From Chrysomallon squamiferum (taxonomy: Eukaryota; Mollusca; Gastropoda; Neomphalida; Peltospiridae): a stretch of 22,500 nucleotides of DNA. The position numbers and the translations under genes are program-made. This document shows positions 10,191 to 20,809 of the stretch, piece by piece. The number at the start of each line of letters is the position of its first letter. Within the stretch, counting starts at the first letter, position 1. The notes below the pieces were generated by a model. It was not told where the DNA came from and did not search any database. It worked only from the letters and a program-made list of their open reading frames with translations. Location of the stretch: contig CM022669.1 in NCBI GenBank assembly GCA_012295275.1, forward strand, positions 18,256,091-18,278,590, given 5' to 3'.

Positions 10191-10440
10191 TCCTTTGTAT
10201 GTAAGTGATCTACGATCTACTGTTTGGGGTCTCGTGACGAAAGGAGGAATTAACCAAAAGAAAACACGTTCCGGCTCGCTTGCGTAATGCATGTTATTTG
10301 TAATAGAAAATGTCGTTCTTTGACAAGTGACGTACATCTGAAACGGTGTATATCATGAAGGGTTAAAATGGTTCATGGCCAGGGTTACGACTTGCAAAAC
10401 ATAAAATTATTAAAGGGGTACTGTCGTCATCTTTTTAGTG
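10190..10440. promoter_or_regulatory. Candidate regulatory island H
   Basis: Unique DNA with a C/EBP-like TTGCGTAAT near 10279 and a CRE-like GTGACGTAC near 10327. Conflicting 66- and 69-codon frames on opposite strands have no domain. Confidence 0.3.
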
Positions 10441-10580
10441 CTGGTAAAAAGTATGTGTTATATATCTGATGCGAAGAATAAATTTAAAAAAGTGATTTCG
10501 TAAAAAAATATTGATATATCAGAAGTCAAAATATCTTAGTGTTATGGTTTTAAACGATTTATTTAATTTATTTTTAACTT

Positions 10581-10691
<111 letters not shown>

Positions 10692-10789
10692 TGTCTCATC
10701 CATAATGTCTAATTTAAGAAAGAAAGAAAACAAAACAAAACAAATGGCCATCGAAAGCAATTTATTAAAGAATCACTTTTAAAAGATAT

Positions 10790-11290
10790 TTATTTCTTCT
10801 TTACAACTCGGGCTGTTTGGTGAACGCCGTGAAACCAGTTCTTTGAAGAAGGGAAAAAGTCAACACAAGGCGATTAACGGAAGACTCGGATTTTAATGAA
10901 GGGTAGCCATAGAATCGCTTGCAGTGACGAACACGTCACGTAATTCTCGCAACAAAGTTTACAAAATTCAGCGTGGTTATGCGTAGGTCAACAACTTTTC
11001 GTCAGCGCCGAGGAATCACGTTTGACCAATTAGCCACATTTGCATTATGAAGTACCGCGAAGAACCGCGCTGTTCCCTAAACGACCGCCTGTCCACCATA
11101 GCCCGAACTGTCAGAGAGCAATCAACCTCGTCGCTCCTGAGCCAATAACTGTCTCGTTTCTTTGACATTCCAGTGTTTTTCTGTCAGATTTATGTTCGTC
11201 AATTTGCGGCAATTATATTTACTTTCATGTCCTCCTAACAGAGGTCGCTGTGACTCAGACAACTCTGTTAACAATTATTACAGGAGAGAA
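10790..11290. promoter_or_regulatory. Candidate developmental enhancer-like island I
   Basis: The motif-richest island. In order: bZIP-like CACGTCACGTAA near 10932, SOX-type AACAAAG (10951-10957), nuclear-receptor half-site AGGTCA (10985-10990), TGACCAATTAGCC (11023-11035; CCAAT plus homeodomain ATTAG), an exact POU octamer ATTTGCAT three bases later (11038-11045), several CpGs, and an AP-1 site TGACTCA (11251-11257) in the loop of TAACAGAG/CTCTGTTA (11236-11243 and 11263-11270). No coding evidence. Regulatory role is inferred from motif density. Confidence 0.45.
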
Positions 11291-11780
11291 ATAACAGTTT
11301 CTAAAAATTATCGTTCGTTTATTTTCAAAAGAGAATTATTTGTTACGTTATTATTTTTTGTTTTTTCAGTTTTAATGGGTGTTTACATAATGTGTTCTTT
11401 ATAATGTCACATCCGAATCCTCGTTTATGATTGCGTTAATGTTTCTAACTGATTGTCCTTTTTTGTTTATTTCCCATTTCGTTGTATTTTATTAAAAGAA
11501 AGACTTGTCCTGATACGATACAAATTAACGTCTCCTAGCGTTTCAATTTTTAATGTGTAAAAGAAAACTTTTCGAATGTTTAATCATTTTTAAAATAAAA
11601 AAATAAAAAAAATTATAACAAATGGCTTTCTTTCATCTTGAGAATTCATTAATATCAAAGAAATCATTTGTTTAAATAAAAGAACGCGATTTGTATAATA
11701 CGTGTATGTCTATTATACGCTCCTTTGGAATTTGTGTATGTATAAAATTTTAAACCTTTCGTCTTTTTGTGACCAGTACC
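11290..11780. other. AT-rich unique sequence
   Basis: No repeat structure beyond short A runs near 11600. The 80-codon frame at 11162-11404 spans island and filler and has no recognised domain. Confidence 0.5.
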
Positions 11781-11789
11781 GTCTTCATG

Positions 11790-12263
11790 ATAATAAAGAA
11801 GACCGTCATCATCATAATCATCACCAACACCACCATTACCAGCCTTCATTATAATCATCATCATTTTCCAATATTATTATTACTGATATTATTATTTTGT
11901 TGTTGTTGTTGGTGTTATTGTTCTTCTTTTTATATAAAATACTGTTATTATTATTATTATTGTTAATATTGTTATTACTATTGTTGTTGTTGTTATTGTT
12001 GTTATTATTATTGTTATTATTATTATTACTGATATTATTATTGTTAATATTATTATTACTATTTTTATTGTTATTGTTGTTACTATTATTATTAATGTTA
12101 TTATTATTATCATTATTTTTATTATCATTACAATTGTTGTTGTTGTTATTGTTGTTATTATTATTATTGCTATTATTATTATTATTACTGTTATTATTAT
12201 TATGGTTAATATTATTATTACCATTTTTATTGTTATTGTTGTTACTACTACTACTACTACTAC

Positions 12264-12308
<45 letters not shown>

Positions 12309-12325
12309 CATCATCATCATCATCA

Positions 12326-12417
<92 letters not shown>

Positions 12418-12418
12418 C
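11790..12418. repeat. Long compound trinucleotide array (CAT, GTT, ATT, ACT)
   Basis: Over 600 bp of trinucleotide repeats. CAT units lie near 11805-11865, GTT/ATT mixtures at 11885-12240, ACT units near 12243-12264, ATT to 12308, TCA units near 12308-12328, then a nearly pure ATT run of about 29 units (12328-12415). Poly-Leu, poly-Ile and poly-Met frames of 121-201 codons on both strands are repeat translations. Confidence 0.95.
11961..12247. repeat. Higher-order duplication within the trinucleotide array
   Basis: The 43-bp segment 12043-12085 recurs at 12205-12247 with one difference (162 bp offset). The flanking GTT-rich block at 11981 recurs at 12134 (153 bp offset). A weaker related start lies at 11961, 81 bp before 12042. 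The array therefore grew partly by copying blocks of about 80 or 160 bp, not only by 3-bp slippage. Confidence 0.75.
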
Positions 12419-12750
12419 AGTGGAATTCACTTCAACGTTGGTCTTCTCCGGCAACCTTTTCGAGCCCTTCGGAGACTTCGTCGCGGTTTCAGAGACAAAT
12501 AACAACACCGCCACGGCTATCAGGGGACCACGTGTTCGTGGTAGTCGTCAACTATCAAATGTCGTGACATTTAGACGTGCATGAATATGAAAATGAATAT
12601 TAGACACTCTGTACAGTTCTCAGAGGATTTGTCAACAATCGTTCGACGCCTTCTGGCAAACACGGTGAACAGGAATACTGTACACACGTTCACAGAACAA
12701 TCCCACAGTCTCCAGCTTCGAACCAGACCGTAATATCTCTAGAAAATATT
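12419..12750. promoter_or_regulatory. Candidate regulatory island J with two dyads
   Basis: Sharp boundary with the ATT array. It contains ACCACG/CGTGGT (12527-12542, 4-nt loop) over an E-box CACGTG (12529-12534), and AAATGTC/GACATTT (12557-12572, 2-nt centre). The word at 12553-12570 is shared with the SINE-like segment at 22460, so part of this island may be a mobile-element remnant. Confidence 0.35.
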
Positions 12751-13240
12751 TCAGCAGTGCAGTGTTTTTCTGTTATGACAAATGAAAAGAATCTTGTTTT
12801 GTTTCAGCAGTGTCATTTTATATTTATTTATTTTATTATTATTATTTTTTTTTTTACCACATCTGCAGTGTTTTGTGAATTTTATCAGCGTAGTCATTTC
12901 GACAGCGAGCATCCAATAATTCGATTCATTTTTGTTATTTTTCAACGTAGATATTTTATTTGTTAAATTTCAATTCAAGACAATATATACACTTTTTAAA
13001 AATAAAAGCATAAACGCAGAAACCACAACTTACACATTTACATACAACAACAAAGATAATTATATAGACACAGAGATATCGGAATATTTTAAAAAAAATT
13101 TATTTTAATTTGTAATAATGTTGTTTTTTTTTTTGTGTTTTTTTTATATATATATATCTTTCTTTCATCCATCCATTCATTATTATTATTCATTTCTCTC
13201 TTTCTTTCATTCACATGAAAACAAATAGAAAAATATTTTT
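12750..13240. other. AT-rich unique sequence
   Basis: Short T runs near 12841-12855 and 13126-13145 and a short (TA)n near 13146. No gene recognised. Confidence 0.5.
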
Positions 13241-13640
13241 CACACGCTACATTCAGACGCGGAGAAGACTGAGGTAATCCGCAGTTCTGGTACAATACTT
13301 AGAGAATTACTATTAATAAACTTGAGAAAAATAACTGTGGTGCGATATCATCAATTTCCGGTGTTACGTCTTAGCGAGGAAAACCAGTCAACCATGCTGC
13401 ATGCAGATGTTTGCACCGAGCAGCAAGCGCGAGAATTCTGCGCGTGCACGTGAGAATGCATATTAAGGTGCAAAACGAAAAGGTGAAACAAGAAGAAGAA
13501 GAAGAAGAAGAAGAAGGAGGAAAAAACAGACGTTGTTTTGTATTTTGTAAGTCCTCGTTCGCCCGAAGTGCGGATCGAAGTCAAAATGTCAGTTGGTGAA
13601 TTGGTTTCAGACTGCGCTGTTGAAATGGAGAAATATAAAC
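13240..13640. promoter_or_regulatory. Candidate regulatory island K
   Basis: CpG-containing unique DNA with a 10-bp palindrome CTGCATGCAG near 13397, a GCGTG (13442-13446) beside an E-box CACGTG (13447-13452), ATGCATATTA near 13457, then about nine AGA/GAA units (13490-13517). The overlapping plus and minus frames (62 and 77 codons) are explained by the GAA repeat plus flanks. Confidence 0.35.
13490..13517. repeat. (GAA)n tract
   Basis: About nine GAA/AGA units within an otherwise complex island. Confidence 0.93.
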
Positions 13641-13731
13641 TGCATTAATAACTGATTTATGATTTAAAAAAAAAAAAAAATTAAAGTAAAATAAAAAAAT
13701 TAAATTAATGATTTTTGTTTAATAAATTATG

Positions 13732-13797
13732 TAATTTAAATAAATGCGTTTATTTGTAATTTAATAATTTAAATAAATGCGTTTATTTGTAATTTAA
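13732..13797. repeat. Perfect 33-bp tandem duplication
   Basis: Copies at 13732-13764 and 13765-13797 are identical. Each contains an inverted repeat AAATAAA/TTTATTT with a 4-nt TGCG centre. Perfect identity suggests a recent event. Confidence 0.95.
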
Positions 13798-13934
13798 TAA
13801 TTCAATTATTTTGAAGTTTAATAGTTATATGAATTAATGATTTTTTTTTATTTGATTTTTTTTTTAGGTTGTAATTAAACCTCTATTGTCTGCCAAAGTG
13901 TTTGTGTTAGTGTGTTATAATGTTAGAACAGATG

Positions 13935-14010
13935 TTGGTACTAGGACGCGAACCTTTGATCTTCTATCAGCATAACGATGGTTTAGTCGTTTCAGTTACT
14001 TGACTCCTGT
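13935..14010 (-). mobile_element. Possible tRNA-derived SINE fragment
   Basis: Read on the minus strand, 13954-13944 is GGTTCGCGTCC, ten of eleven matches to a pol III B box (GGTTCGANTCC). I could not define a convincing A box or anticodon stem, so this is only a tRNA-like trace. An isolated chance B box is the alternative. Confidence 0.3.
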
Positions 14011-14085
14011 ACAAATATGTCTACGTGTACATATATTTGTTTATTAATCGTTTCAGTTTGGTGACTTCTCTAATAAGTATTTGTA
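13986..14085. repeat. Diverged ~60-bp local duplication
   Basis: TCGTTTCAGTT followed closely by TGACT occurs near 13988 and again near 14048, with similar continuing sequence. Confidence 0.4.
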
Positions 14086-14107
14086 TTTTAGGTGTGTTTA
14101 TGTATTA

Positions 14108-14225
14108 TTTAATTTAATTTAATAGAATTTTATTTTAATTTTATTTTAATTTATTTTATTTTATTTTAATTTATTTTATTTTATTTTATTTTATTTATTT
14201 ATTTATTTATTATTTATTTATTTAT
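14108..14225. repeat. (TTTTA)n / (TTTA)n array
   Basis: Mixed TTTTA, TTTAA and TTTA units over about 118 bp. Confidence 0.92.
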
Positions 14226-14747
14226 AATATTTATATCTATGCATATTATGATTAGTATTGATTTAGTTTGTGTAAATGGTTTTTGATGTTTTTTTTTTTT
14301 TCTTTTTAAAAAAAAAAAATTCAATGGTGATAGGTATATTTATGTATTCATTAATTTGATTATTAACTATTTTATCTTGTTTATTTATACGTGTTTGTTT
14401 AAACTTTAGATGTTTTACCTAAGGTTTATTGTGTATCTTTGTTTTAGTTTCAGTTATTATTCATTCACACTCGGTGGCTTGTACAATAAATATTCGTACA
14501 TTCGCGTTTGTTTAAATGTTAATCGTTTTATCGTGTTGATTAGTGTGCGGGTACGGATATCTGTTCCTGTGTGTTTGAATTTATATCAGGTAATGATGCT
14601 TGCAGATAGGTATGCAATATGCGGCTTTGTGGGTGCAGTGCTGAGGTAGATAAATGTACAAGTATTTAATGGAGAACATCTGCAACGTCTTCAAATCGTG
14701 CAGGTGTTTTTCTCTTGGCATTGATCTATGACTCCATATCTTCTCTG
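14226..14747. other. AT-rich unique sequence
   Basis: No repeat or gene recognised apart from short homopolymers near 14290-14320. A 79-codon frame at 14410-14649 has no domain. E-boxes CATCTG and CAGGTG lie near 14680-14705. Confidence 0.45.
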
Positions 14748-14828
14748 TTTTTTTTTTTTTTTTTTCTTTTTTTTTTTTTTCTTTTTTTTTTTTTAAATTT
14801 TTTTTTTTTTTTTTTTAAAAAATTTTTT
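14748..14828. repeat. Interrupted poly-T tract
   Basis: T18, T14, T13 and T19 blocks separated by single C bases and by AAA, ending in A6T6. Confidence 0.95.
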
Positions 14829-14867
14829 AGATTTATAATGGCATTCTGGTGAAAAAAACCAACCCCA

Positions 14868-15150
14868 TGAATTGATGATGATGATTATAATGATGTGATG
14901 GCGTTTGATGACGTCGACGATGATTAGGATGATAACATTATTAGGACTACTACTACTACTATTACTACTACTACTACTTTTATCATTGCTGCTGCTTAAA
15001 AGAATAAAATAGGGGAATAATTATACCCAAAACACCATCAACTACCACAACAACAACGAGCACTACTGCAACCACTGCTACTACTACTACAACTACTGCT
15101 ACTACTACTACAACAACAACAACAACAACTACTACTACTACTATTACTAC
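14868..15150. repeat. Compound (GAT)n / (ACT)n array
   Basis: Degenerate GAT units to about 14935, ACT units at 14944-14978, unique sequence, then ACT/ACA units at about 15052-15150. The last part contains a short duplication of a CTGCTACTACTACTACAA block. Confidence 0.88.
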
Positions 15151-15343
15151 AAACGATTAAAGTCGATTATGAAGATGATTAAAAGAATTATAATGTAAAT
15201 ACAATCGTCAGCTTTTATCGAGTGTGTCAACAGTTGAATTAGTTTTTCAAACTCACAAACACCCACTCCAAAGTGTGTAAGCCCATTACCCGACTCGAGC
15301 AAACACAAATACAATAATTTTATGATTATTACAATGATACCAG

Positions 15344-15416
15344 AAATAATAATAATAATAATTAAAAGAAAATTGAAAATGTTAATAATAATAAATAATA
15401 ATAATAATAATAATAA
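15344..15416. repeat. (AAT)n array, interrupted
   Basis: Two AAT blocks separated by about 25 bp of A-rich sequence. Confidence 0.92.
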
Positions 15417-15424
15417 TTGTAAAA

Positions 15425-15712
15425 TTACCCCCCCTCCCCCAGGAACATAACACACCTCATCAAACAGACATAGGACAAACGTATCAAACGAAAATTTATT
15501 CAAATTCCCAAACACCGATTAACAAAAGAAAAACACGAAAAAACGTTAATGATGGCGGTGCTACGCTACACGGAGCGTTAAAAAATCCCAAAACATTTTG
15601 ATCAAATTGACTTTTCATCGTGTTTCCGACACGCTTACATAGACTAGTCAAACAAGTGAACCGATCTGCCGTGTTTACCCGATTCTTCTGATCGCTTTTT
15701 ATTAAACTCCAG
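15425..15712. promoter_or_regulatory. Candidate regulatory island L
   Basis: Unique sequence beginning with C7TC5 (15428-15440) and including a CGTGT/ACACG stem (15619-15633, 5-nt loop). It ends directly in A36. Alternatives are a regulatory island, or a short retroposed sequence whose tail is the A36. I found no supporting target-site duplication. Confidence 0.3.

Positions 15713-15748
<36 letters not shown>
15713..15748. repeat. Poly-A run (A36)
   Basis: Uninterrupted, immediately after island L. Confidence 0.96.
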
Positions 15749-15750
<2 letters not shown>

Positions 15751-15863
15751 TGTGTTATTTCAGCGGAACCAAATGGGCACGCGGACAAATAAATGAAAAT
15801 CATGTTCAACACAATTTCACAAGTTGTATTACAGCGCTGGTGTAAGATAGAGGTGGTGTGTGT

Positions 15864-15889
15864 GGGGGGGGTGGGTGGGGGAGGGAGGG
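15864..15889 (+). other. Strong G-quadruplex motif
   Basis: Five G runs of 8, 3, 5, 3 and 3 separated by single bases (T, T, A, A). Single-base loops are known to favour very stable parallel quadruplexes. It is preceded by a short TG-rich segment from about 15852. It is the only motif of this kind in the window. Confidence 0.85.
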
Positions 15890-16250
15890 AAATAGCGGTA
15901 TTATGTTACCCGTGGTTATTAAAGCGACATCGTGGTAATTCGGAAATCGAACGGGAACAAAACAAGAAAACAAAAATACAACAAAACAAAAAAAAGAGAA
16001 GAAGAAAAAAGGCGCTGTGGGACGTGGTGTGAATTAGAGGATGATGATGACGTCGGATCCAGTGACAGCAGAAAGGCTGGCACGAAACTGAAAAAAATAA
16101 AAATAATAATAATGTAAAACACACATTAATACAGATAATTATTTAGGATTTGTTTTTTCATGATGTGTTTTTTTTTTTTTTCTCGTCTTTAATAGAACGG
16201 CTTAATAGAATTAATAAATATGACTTTAATGAATGGAAACGTAGGTGTGA
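15890..16250. other. Mixed unique sequence with A-rich segment
   Basis: A purine/A-rich stretch (15955-16010) and short AAT units precede AT-rich DNA. Frames of 60-80 codons overlap on both strands without recognisable domains. Confidence 0.45.
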
Positions 16251-16263
16251 ACTATATCAATGT

Positions 16264-16278
16264 ATAATAATAATAATA

Positions 16279-16331
<53 letters not shown>

Positions 16332-16380
16332 TCATGATGATGATGATTATAATGATTATGAAGATGAAGATGATGATATT
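16264..16380. repeat. (AAT)n followed by (GAT)n
   Basis: About 20 AAT units with one interruption at about 16278, passing into degenerate GAT/GAA units. The Asn-Asp string frame here is repeat translation. Confidence 0.95.
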
Positions 16381-16414
16381 GATGGTGCAAAATAACACTA
16401 TACTAACCCCCATC

Positions 16415-16449
16415 AAAAAAAAAAAAGAAAAAAAAAAAAAAAAAAAAAA
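16415..16449. repeat. Poly-A tract with one G
   Basis: A12, a single G at 16427, then A22. Confidence 0.95.
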
Positions 16450-16789
16450 TACGCCCACACATAAACATAAAGAAAAATAATATAAAATAAATAATCATAA
16501 ACGGATCCCATTAGTATAAAACAAATAAAAACCGCAATCTGTTATAACATTTCTTAAATATAGGATTCACCATGTGAAATCAAGACATCGGAAAAAATAC
16601 TCTAAATAGATGTGTCCAGAAAATAAGGTTAGTTTATAATTAATTTTCTGTGACTTTTGCATGTCAGTTACTTTGATCACGATGATATTTATTACAATTA
16701 CTAAAACAGAAACATTGTCAAATCTTTTAAATATTTCTTACAACTTTTTTCATCAATACTACAACAAAGAGTTGAACTGGGCATGTTTA
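16450..16789. other. AT-rich unique sequence
   Basis: No gene or repeat recognised. Confidence 0.5.
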
Positions 16790-16863
<74 letters not shown>

Positions 16864-16888
16864 CTGTCTTTCTGTCTCTCTCTCTCTC
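16790..16888. repeat. (TC)n microsatellite with one slip, plus TGTC interruption
   Basis: TC units at 16790-16859 with a T insertion near 16804, then TGTCTGTCTTTCTGTC and a short TC block to 16888. Confidence 0.95.
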
Positions 16889-16999
16889 ACTCATACAGTA
16901 AATTTTGAACAAATGATGAACAGGAGTAATAAAAACACAACAACAATAAGAAGAAAGTCGACGAAAAAAAAAGAAAAGAAAGAAAATGTTGAATATTTT

Positions 17000-17500
17000 T
17001 CATAACGTGCATTTCTTTCCATAACGCACGAGACTGCAATACGCCATTTCGCTCGGATCCGTCTAAATCACGCAACAACGCGTGAAATGTTTGCGCGAGT
17101 TTCGAATAATGCACGAAACCTGTTCAGTCGGAGTCAATCAGCTGACGATCGGAAAACATCGCGATACTCCGTCGGCGCCCGTTTATTTGCTCGGCTGTTG
17201 CATCAGAGGAAATCGATGCTCGTTGGTGCAAACAGTCTTGCCGCGCGCGCTCATTATTGCAGTTTCAAATTCGAATAATTTTGTTTTAATGGAACACGAA
17301 TTATAACAATAATACGCGCTAATGTGCAAAGACAATCGGAGCGTAGTTCCCAAGGTAGCAGTTTATGTTAATATCCCTGAGCGAGCGGACTGTGATGTGT
17401 TTTGGCCTGTGTGATAACACGATCAAAAGCCATCGCAGAAAATGATGGTAGACATTTGGTGAAGGGTAGAGAAAACCAATCCACAGCTTTCTGTATGCTT
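17000..17500. promoter_or_regulatory. Candidate regulatory island M (CpG-rich)
   Basis: The most CpG-rich stretch seen here. It includes TCAATCA overlapping an E-box CAGCTG (17139-17144), GCGCGCGC near 17240, and TGATAA followed by ATCAAAAG near 17412-17428 (GATA-like and TCF-like). Two overlapping plus-strand frames (63 and 74 codons) and one minus-strand frame lack domains. A promoter or CpG-rich first exon of an unrecognised transcript cannot be excluded. Confidence 0.35.
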
Positions 17501-18239
17501 GATGGGTTTGATGATTTTTTATTTTTTATTTTTTTATTTTTTTGTCAGAAAATCAAATAATAAAACGTAAGAACAATACACCAGCGAATCTTAATGTGTT
17601 TCCTTTATTGCGTTAAAATTATAATTATATATTGGATATTACGAGTGACAAACGATCTCGCTTTCCTGATGTTTTCCACTCGAAATCTTCTACAAGTGCC
17701 CTTTTTTTTTTCTGATTCACCGCGTCAGGAACCCATATGTGATTTGTTTTGTTAAAAAAAAAAAAAAAAAAAAATTTGATTGTAAAATTTAGGAAGGGAA
17801 TTTAAAATAGATATTTAGCATAGGTTGAATGTTCAGTATCCAAAATCAGAGGAATTATTATTATTTTTTTTTTTGTTCTGTATAAATGATCATGGATATC
17901 ATTATGTATTATTGCCTTACCGGGCTTCATTTGTCTATGTTGTAAATTTTATTAAATGTTTTATTTAAAAATAAATCGTGTAGTTTAATTACGGCATGTA
18001 ATAAAGGATTTGTAAAGAGTAAGGGCAATCCCTCTGAATTAATACGAAAAGTAAAAATGGCAGCAACAACAAAGAATTAATAAATATTGTTTTTAGAATA
18101 TGCTATGAAAAAAAATAAATACTTGTTTTTATTCTTTGTCTAGTTCTTCAGAATATTTGTATTATAATTTGTTTGTTTTTTTAAAATTAAAATTGTTATG
18201 ATCACTGATCATTAATTGCAAGGACTTTTAATCACTAAT
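17500..18239. other. AT-rich unique sequence with A/T runs
   Basis: T-rich units at 17514-17541, T10 near 17702, A21 at 17754-17774 and T12 near 17863. No gene recognised. Confidence 0.55.
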
Positions 18240-18625
18240 TGCAACAGCGTCAACAACATGAACAACGTCGGACTTCGTCTAACTCTGTGGCGATGACGAA
18301 TAGCATGTCCAACAACGTACACATGTCAAAACATAGGTCGGATATCCTCATCCGGATATTATTTGGAATGCTAGTATTTCTGACAACGCAGGTAGGGCTG
18401 CATTTCTTTTCGTGAAACATCAGACTTGACAGGTTTACAAAGCAGCTATTTCCAAGCAGCATTTTGTCGCCGTTAGAATCAACGAACAGGAAAAAAAATC
18501 AACAAAGAAACACCGTCGAAAAGTTTAGGTTTGGTTTAATAGTCATCGTCTTAGCTGAGCGACAATATTTAAAATCCAAACGTAGTTTTTGTAAAGAAAG
18601 ACGCTTACTTCATCTTCTGTTACGC
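18240..18625. promoter_or_regulatory. Candidate regulatory island N
   Basis: Unique moderate-GC DNA with ATATCC/GGATAT (18342-18347 and 18354-18359, 6-nt loop) overlapping the 8-bp palindrome GGATATCC. The 70-codon minus-strand frame at 18250-18462 (several Cys, no recognised fold) is the least repeat-like frame in the window, but has nothing else to support it. Confidence 0.3.
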
Positions 18626-18629
18626 CACA

Positions 18630-18850
18630 CAGTTGACAGTCTAACCCACTCCATTGCTAACTCGCTAACTTCAGCGTGCTAACAGCCCAGCTAATTTACT
18701 AACTTGCTGTTATTGTTATTGTTGCTAACAACCTAACTCGCTAATTTACTAACTCATTAATTGCAGCAGCCTGCTAACAATCTAACTTGCTCATTTACTA
18801 AATCGTTAACTTGCACATAAACTAACTTTCTAATTTACTAACACACTTAT
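18630..18850. repeat. CTAAC-rich minisatellite, 46-49 bp unit
   Basis: TGCTAACA starts units at 18677, 18723 and 18772. Within the units CTAACTNGCTAATTTACTAAC is repeated, with a shorter fourth unit near 18821 and a decayed one before 18677. Copies are diverged and vary in length (46, 49, then about 40 bp). Confidence 0.75.
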
Positions 18851-19288
18851 TAAATATTAGTATAATTTCCTGAGGACTAAAGCAAGTGAAAACCATGTGA
18901 GGTGTTGAAATGAAGAAATTCTTACGAGTCGAGATTCAGGAAAATGTCCCAATCCGAACTCCGTAGATTTTACAATCGCCTGAAAGATGACAATAATTTA
19001 TACAAATGATAGCACGTGTTTGTACCGAGCGACCTAGGAAATGTATCAGTGTAGCACCTGATAAATTAGTGACTTTTAAAAAAAATGTTTCAAAAAATTT
19101 AAAATTAAAAAAAATTAACCTTCCTTTGGAAACTCACATATGTTGCTTATTTCAGTGTCACTTTATCGTGTCCTGCTAATTTCTGTAACAGTGTCACTTT
19201 TTTCTTTTTCTTTTATCTTAAATTAAATAGTTTTATAACAGGATCTGTCACAAAACGTTAATATCAGAATTAAATTTAAAAAAAAAAT
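18850..19288. other. Unique sequence
   Basis: Ordinary AT-rich DNA; an A-rich segment lies near 19078-19115. A short duplication of a TCAGTGTCACTTT-like word (near 19153) and CAGTGTCACTTT (near 19189) is visible. Confidence 0.45.
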
Positions 19289-19310
19289 TCTTTCTTCCTT
19301 TCTTTTCTTT

Positions 19311-19346
<36 letters not shown>

Positions 19347-19348
19347 TC
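19289..19348. repeat. (TTTC)n microsatellite
   Basis: Degenerate TTTC/TTTTC units followed by about ten clean TTTC units. Confidence 0.95.
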
Positions 19349-19843
19349 ATAAACAAACTTAAAAGTTATCTTTCTAGTCATTTTCAATGAAAATTGTTAA
19401 TCAAATAGATGATTTAGCTTCCTTACACTTATACAAACAAACAATTACATTTTGGTTTGGAAGGAGCATTCGGTCACAAAACCAGCCGAAATTTTTGGAG
19501 CTATGATGATTATTTTGTGGTCAGACGACACAGTTCGAGTGTCAAAAATTTCGCGAATGGAAGCTCGATATACACTTGAACCTTTTCTATCGATTTTTTT
19601 TTTTTTTGAACAAATTTGGATGAATGATTTTTGTGTAGTGTGACCAGCCTTTTGGGTTATCTAGTAATTTGACAAGTTTCTTAAAACGATTAGTAGAGAA
19701 ATCAGAACACGCGACCCCTCTTAAGACATTGACAGGTTACTGCGTCAGATTTTGACAGCGTAAGTTTTATCTATCTGGAGTTATTTCTGTGTCAGAGTTG
19801 TTTCCCTTGTACCAATACCTACATGTAAAAACTTACCTTGTAA
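19349..19843. other. Unique sequence, moderate GC
   Basis: The 63-codon frame at 19452-19643 has no recognised domain. I see no repeat or RNA gene. Confidence 0.45.

Positions 19844-20809
<966 letters not shown>

Noticed and set aside
11897-12502. 201-codon plus-strand frame, longest in the window
   Set aside because: It is poly-Leu from the TTA/TTG array; the opposite strand and other frames give poly-Ile and poly-Met of similar length. No domain or codon signal.
14642-14649. TGAGGTAG, the let-7 5' end
   Set aside because: Only the first eight bases agree and there is no hairpin.
15428-15440. C7TC5 as a minus-strand quadruplex
   Set aside because: Two runs only; four G runs are needed for a standard motif.
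17082-17306. Two overlapping plus-strand frames in the CpG-rich island
   Set aside because: Frames open because the DNA is GC-richer; no domain. Kept only as an island with unknown role.
19655-19664. GGTTATCTAG, resembling the core of miR-9
   Set aside because: The rest of the mature sequence does not match and no complementary arm is visible nearby.
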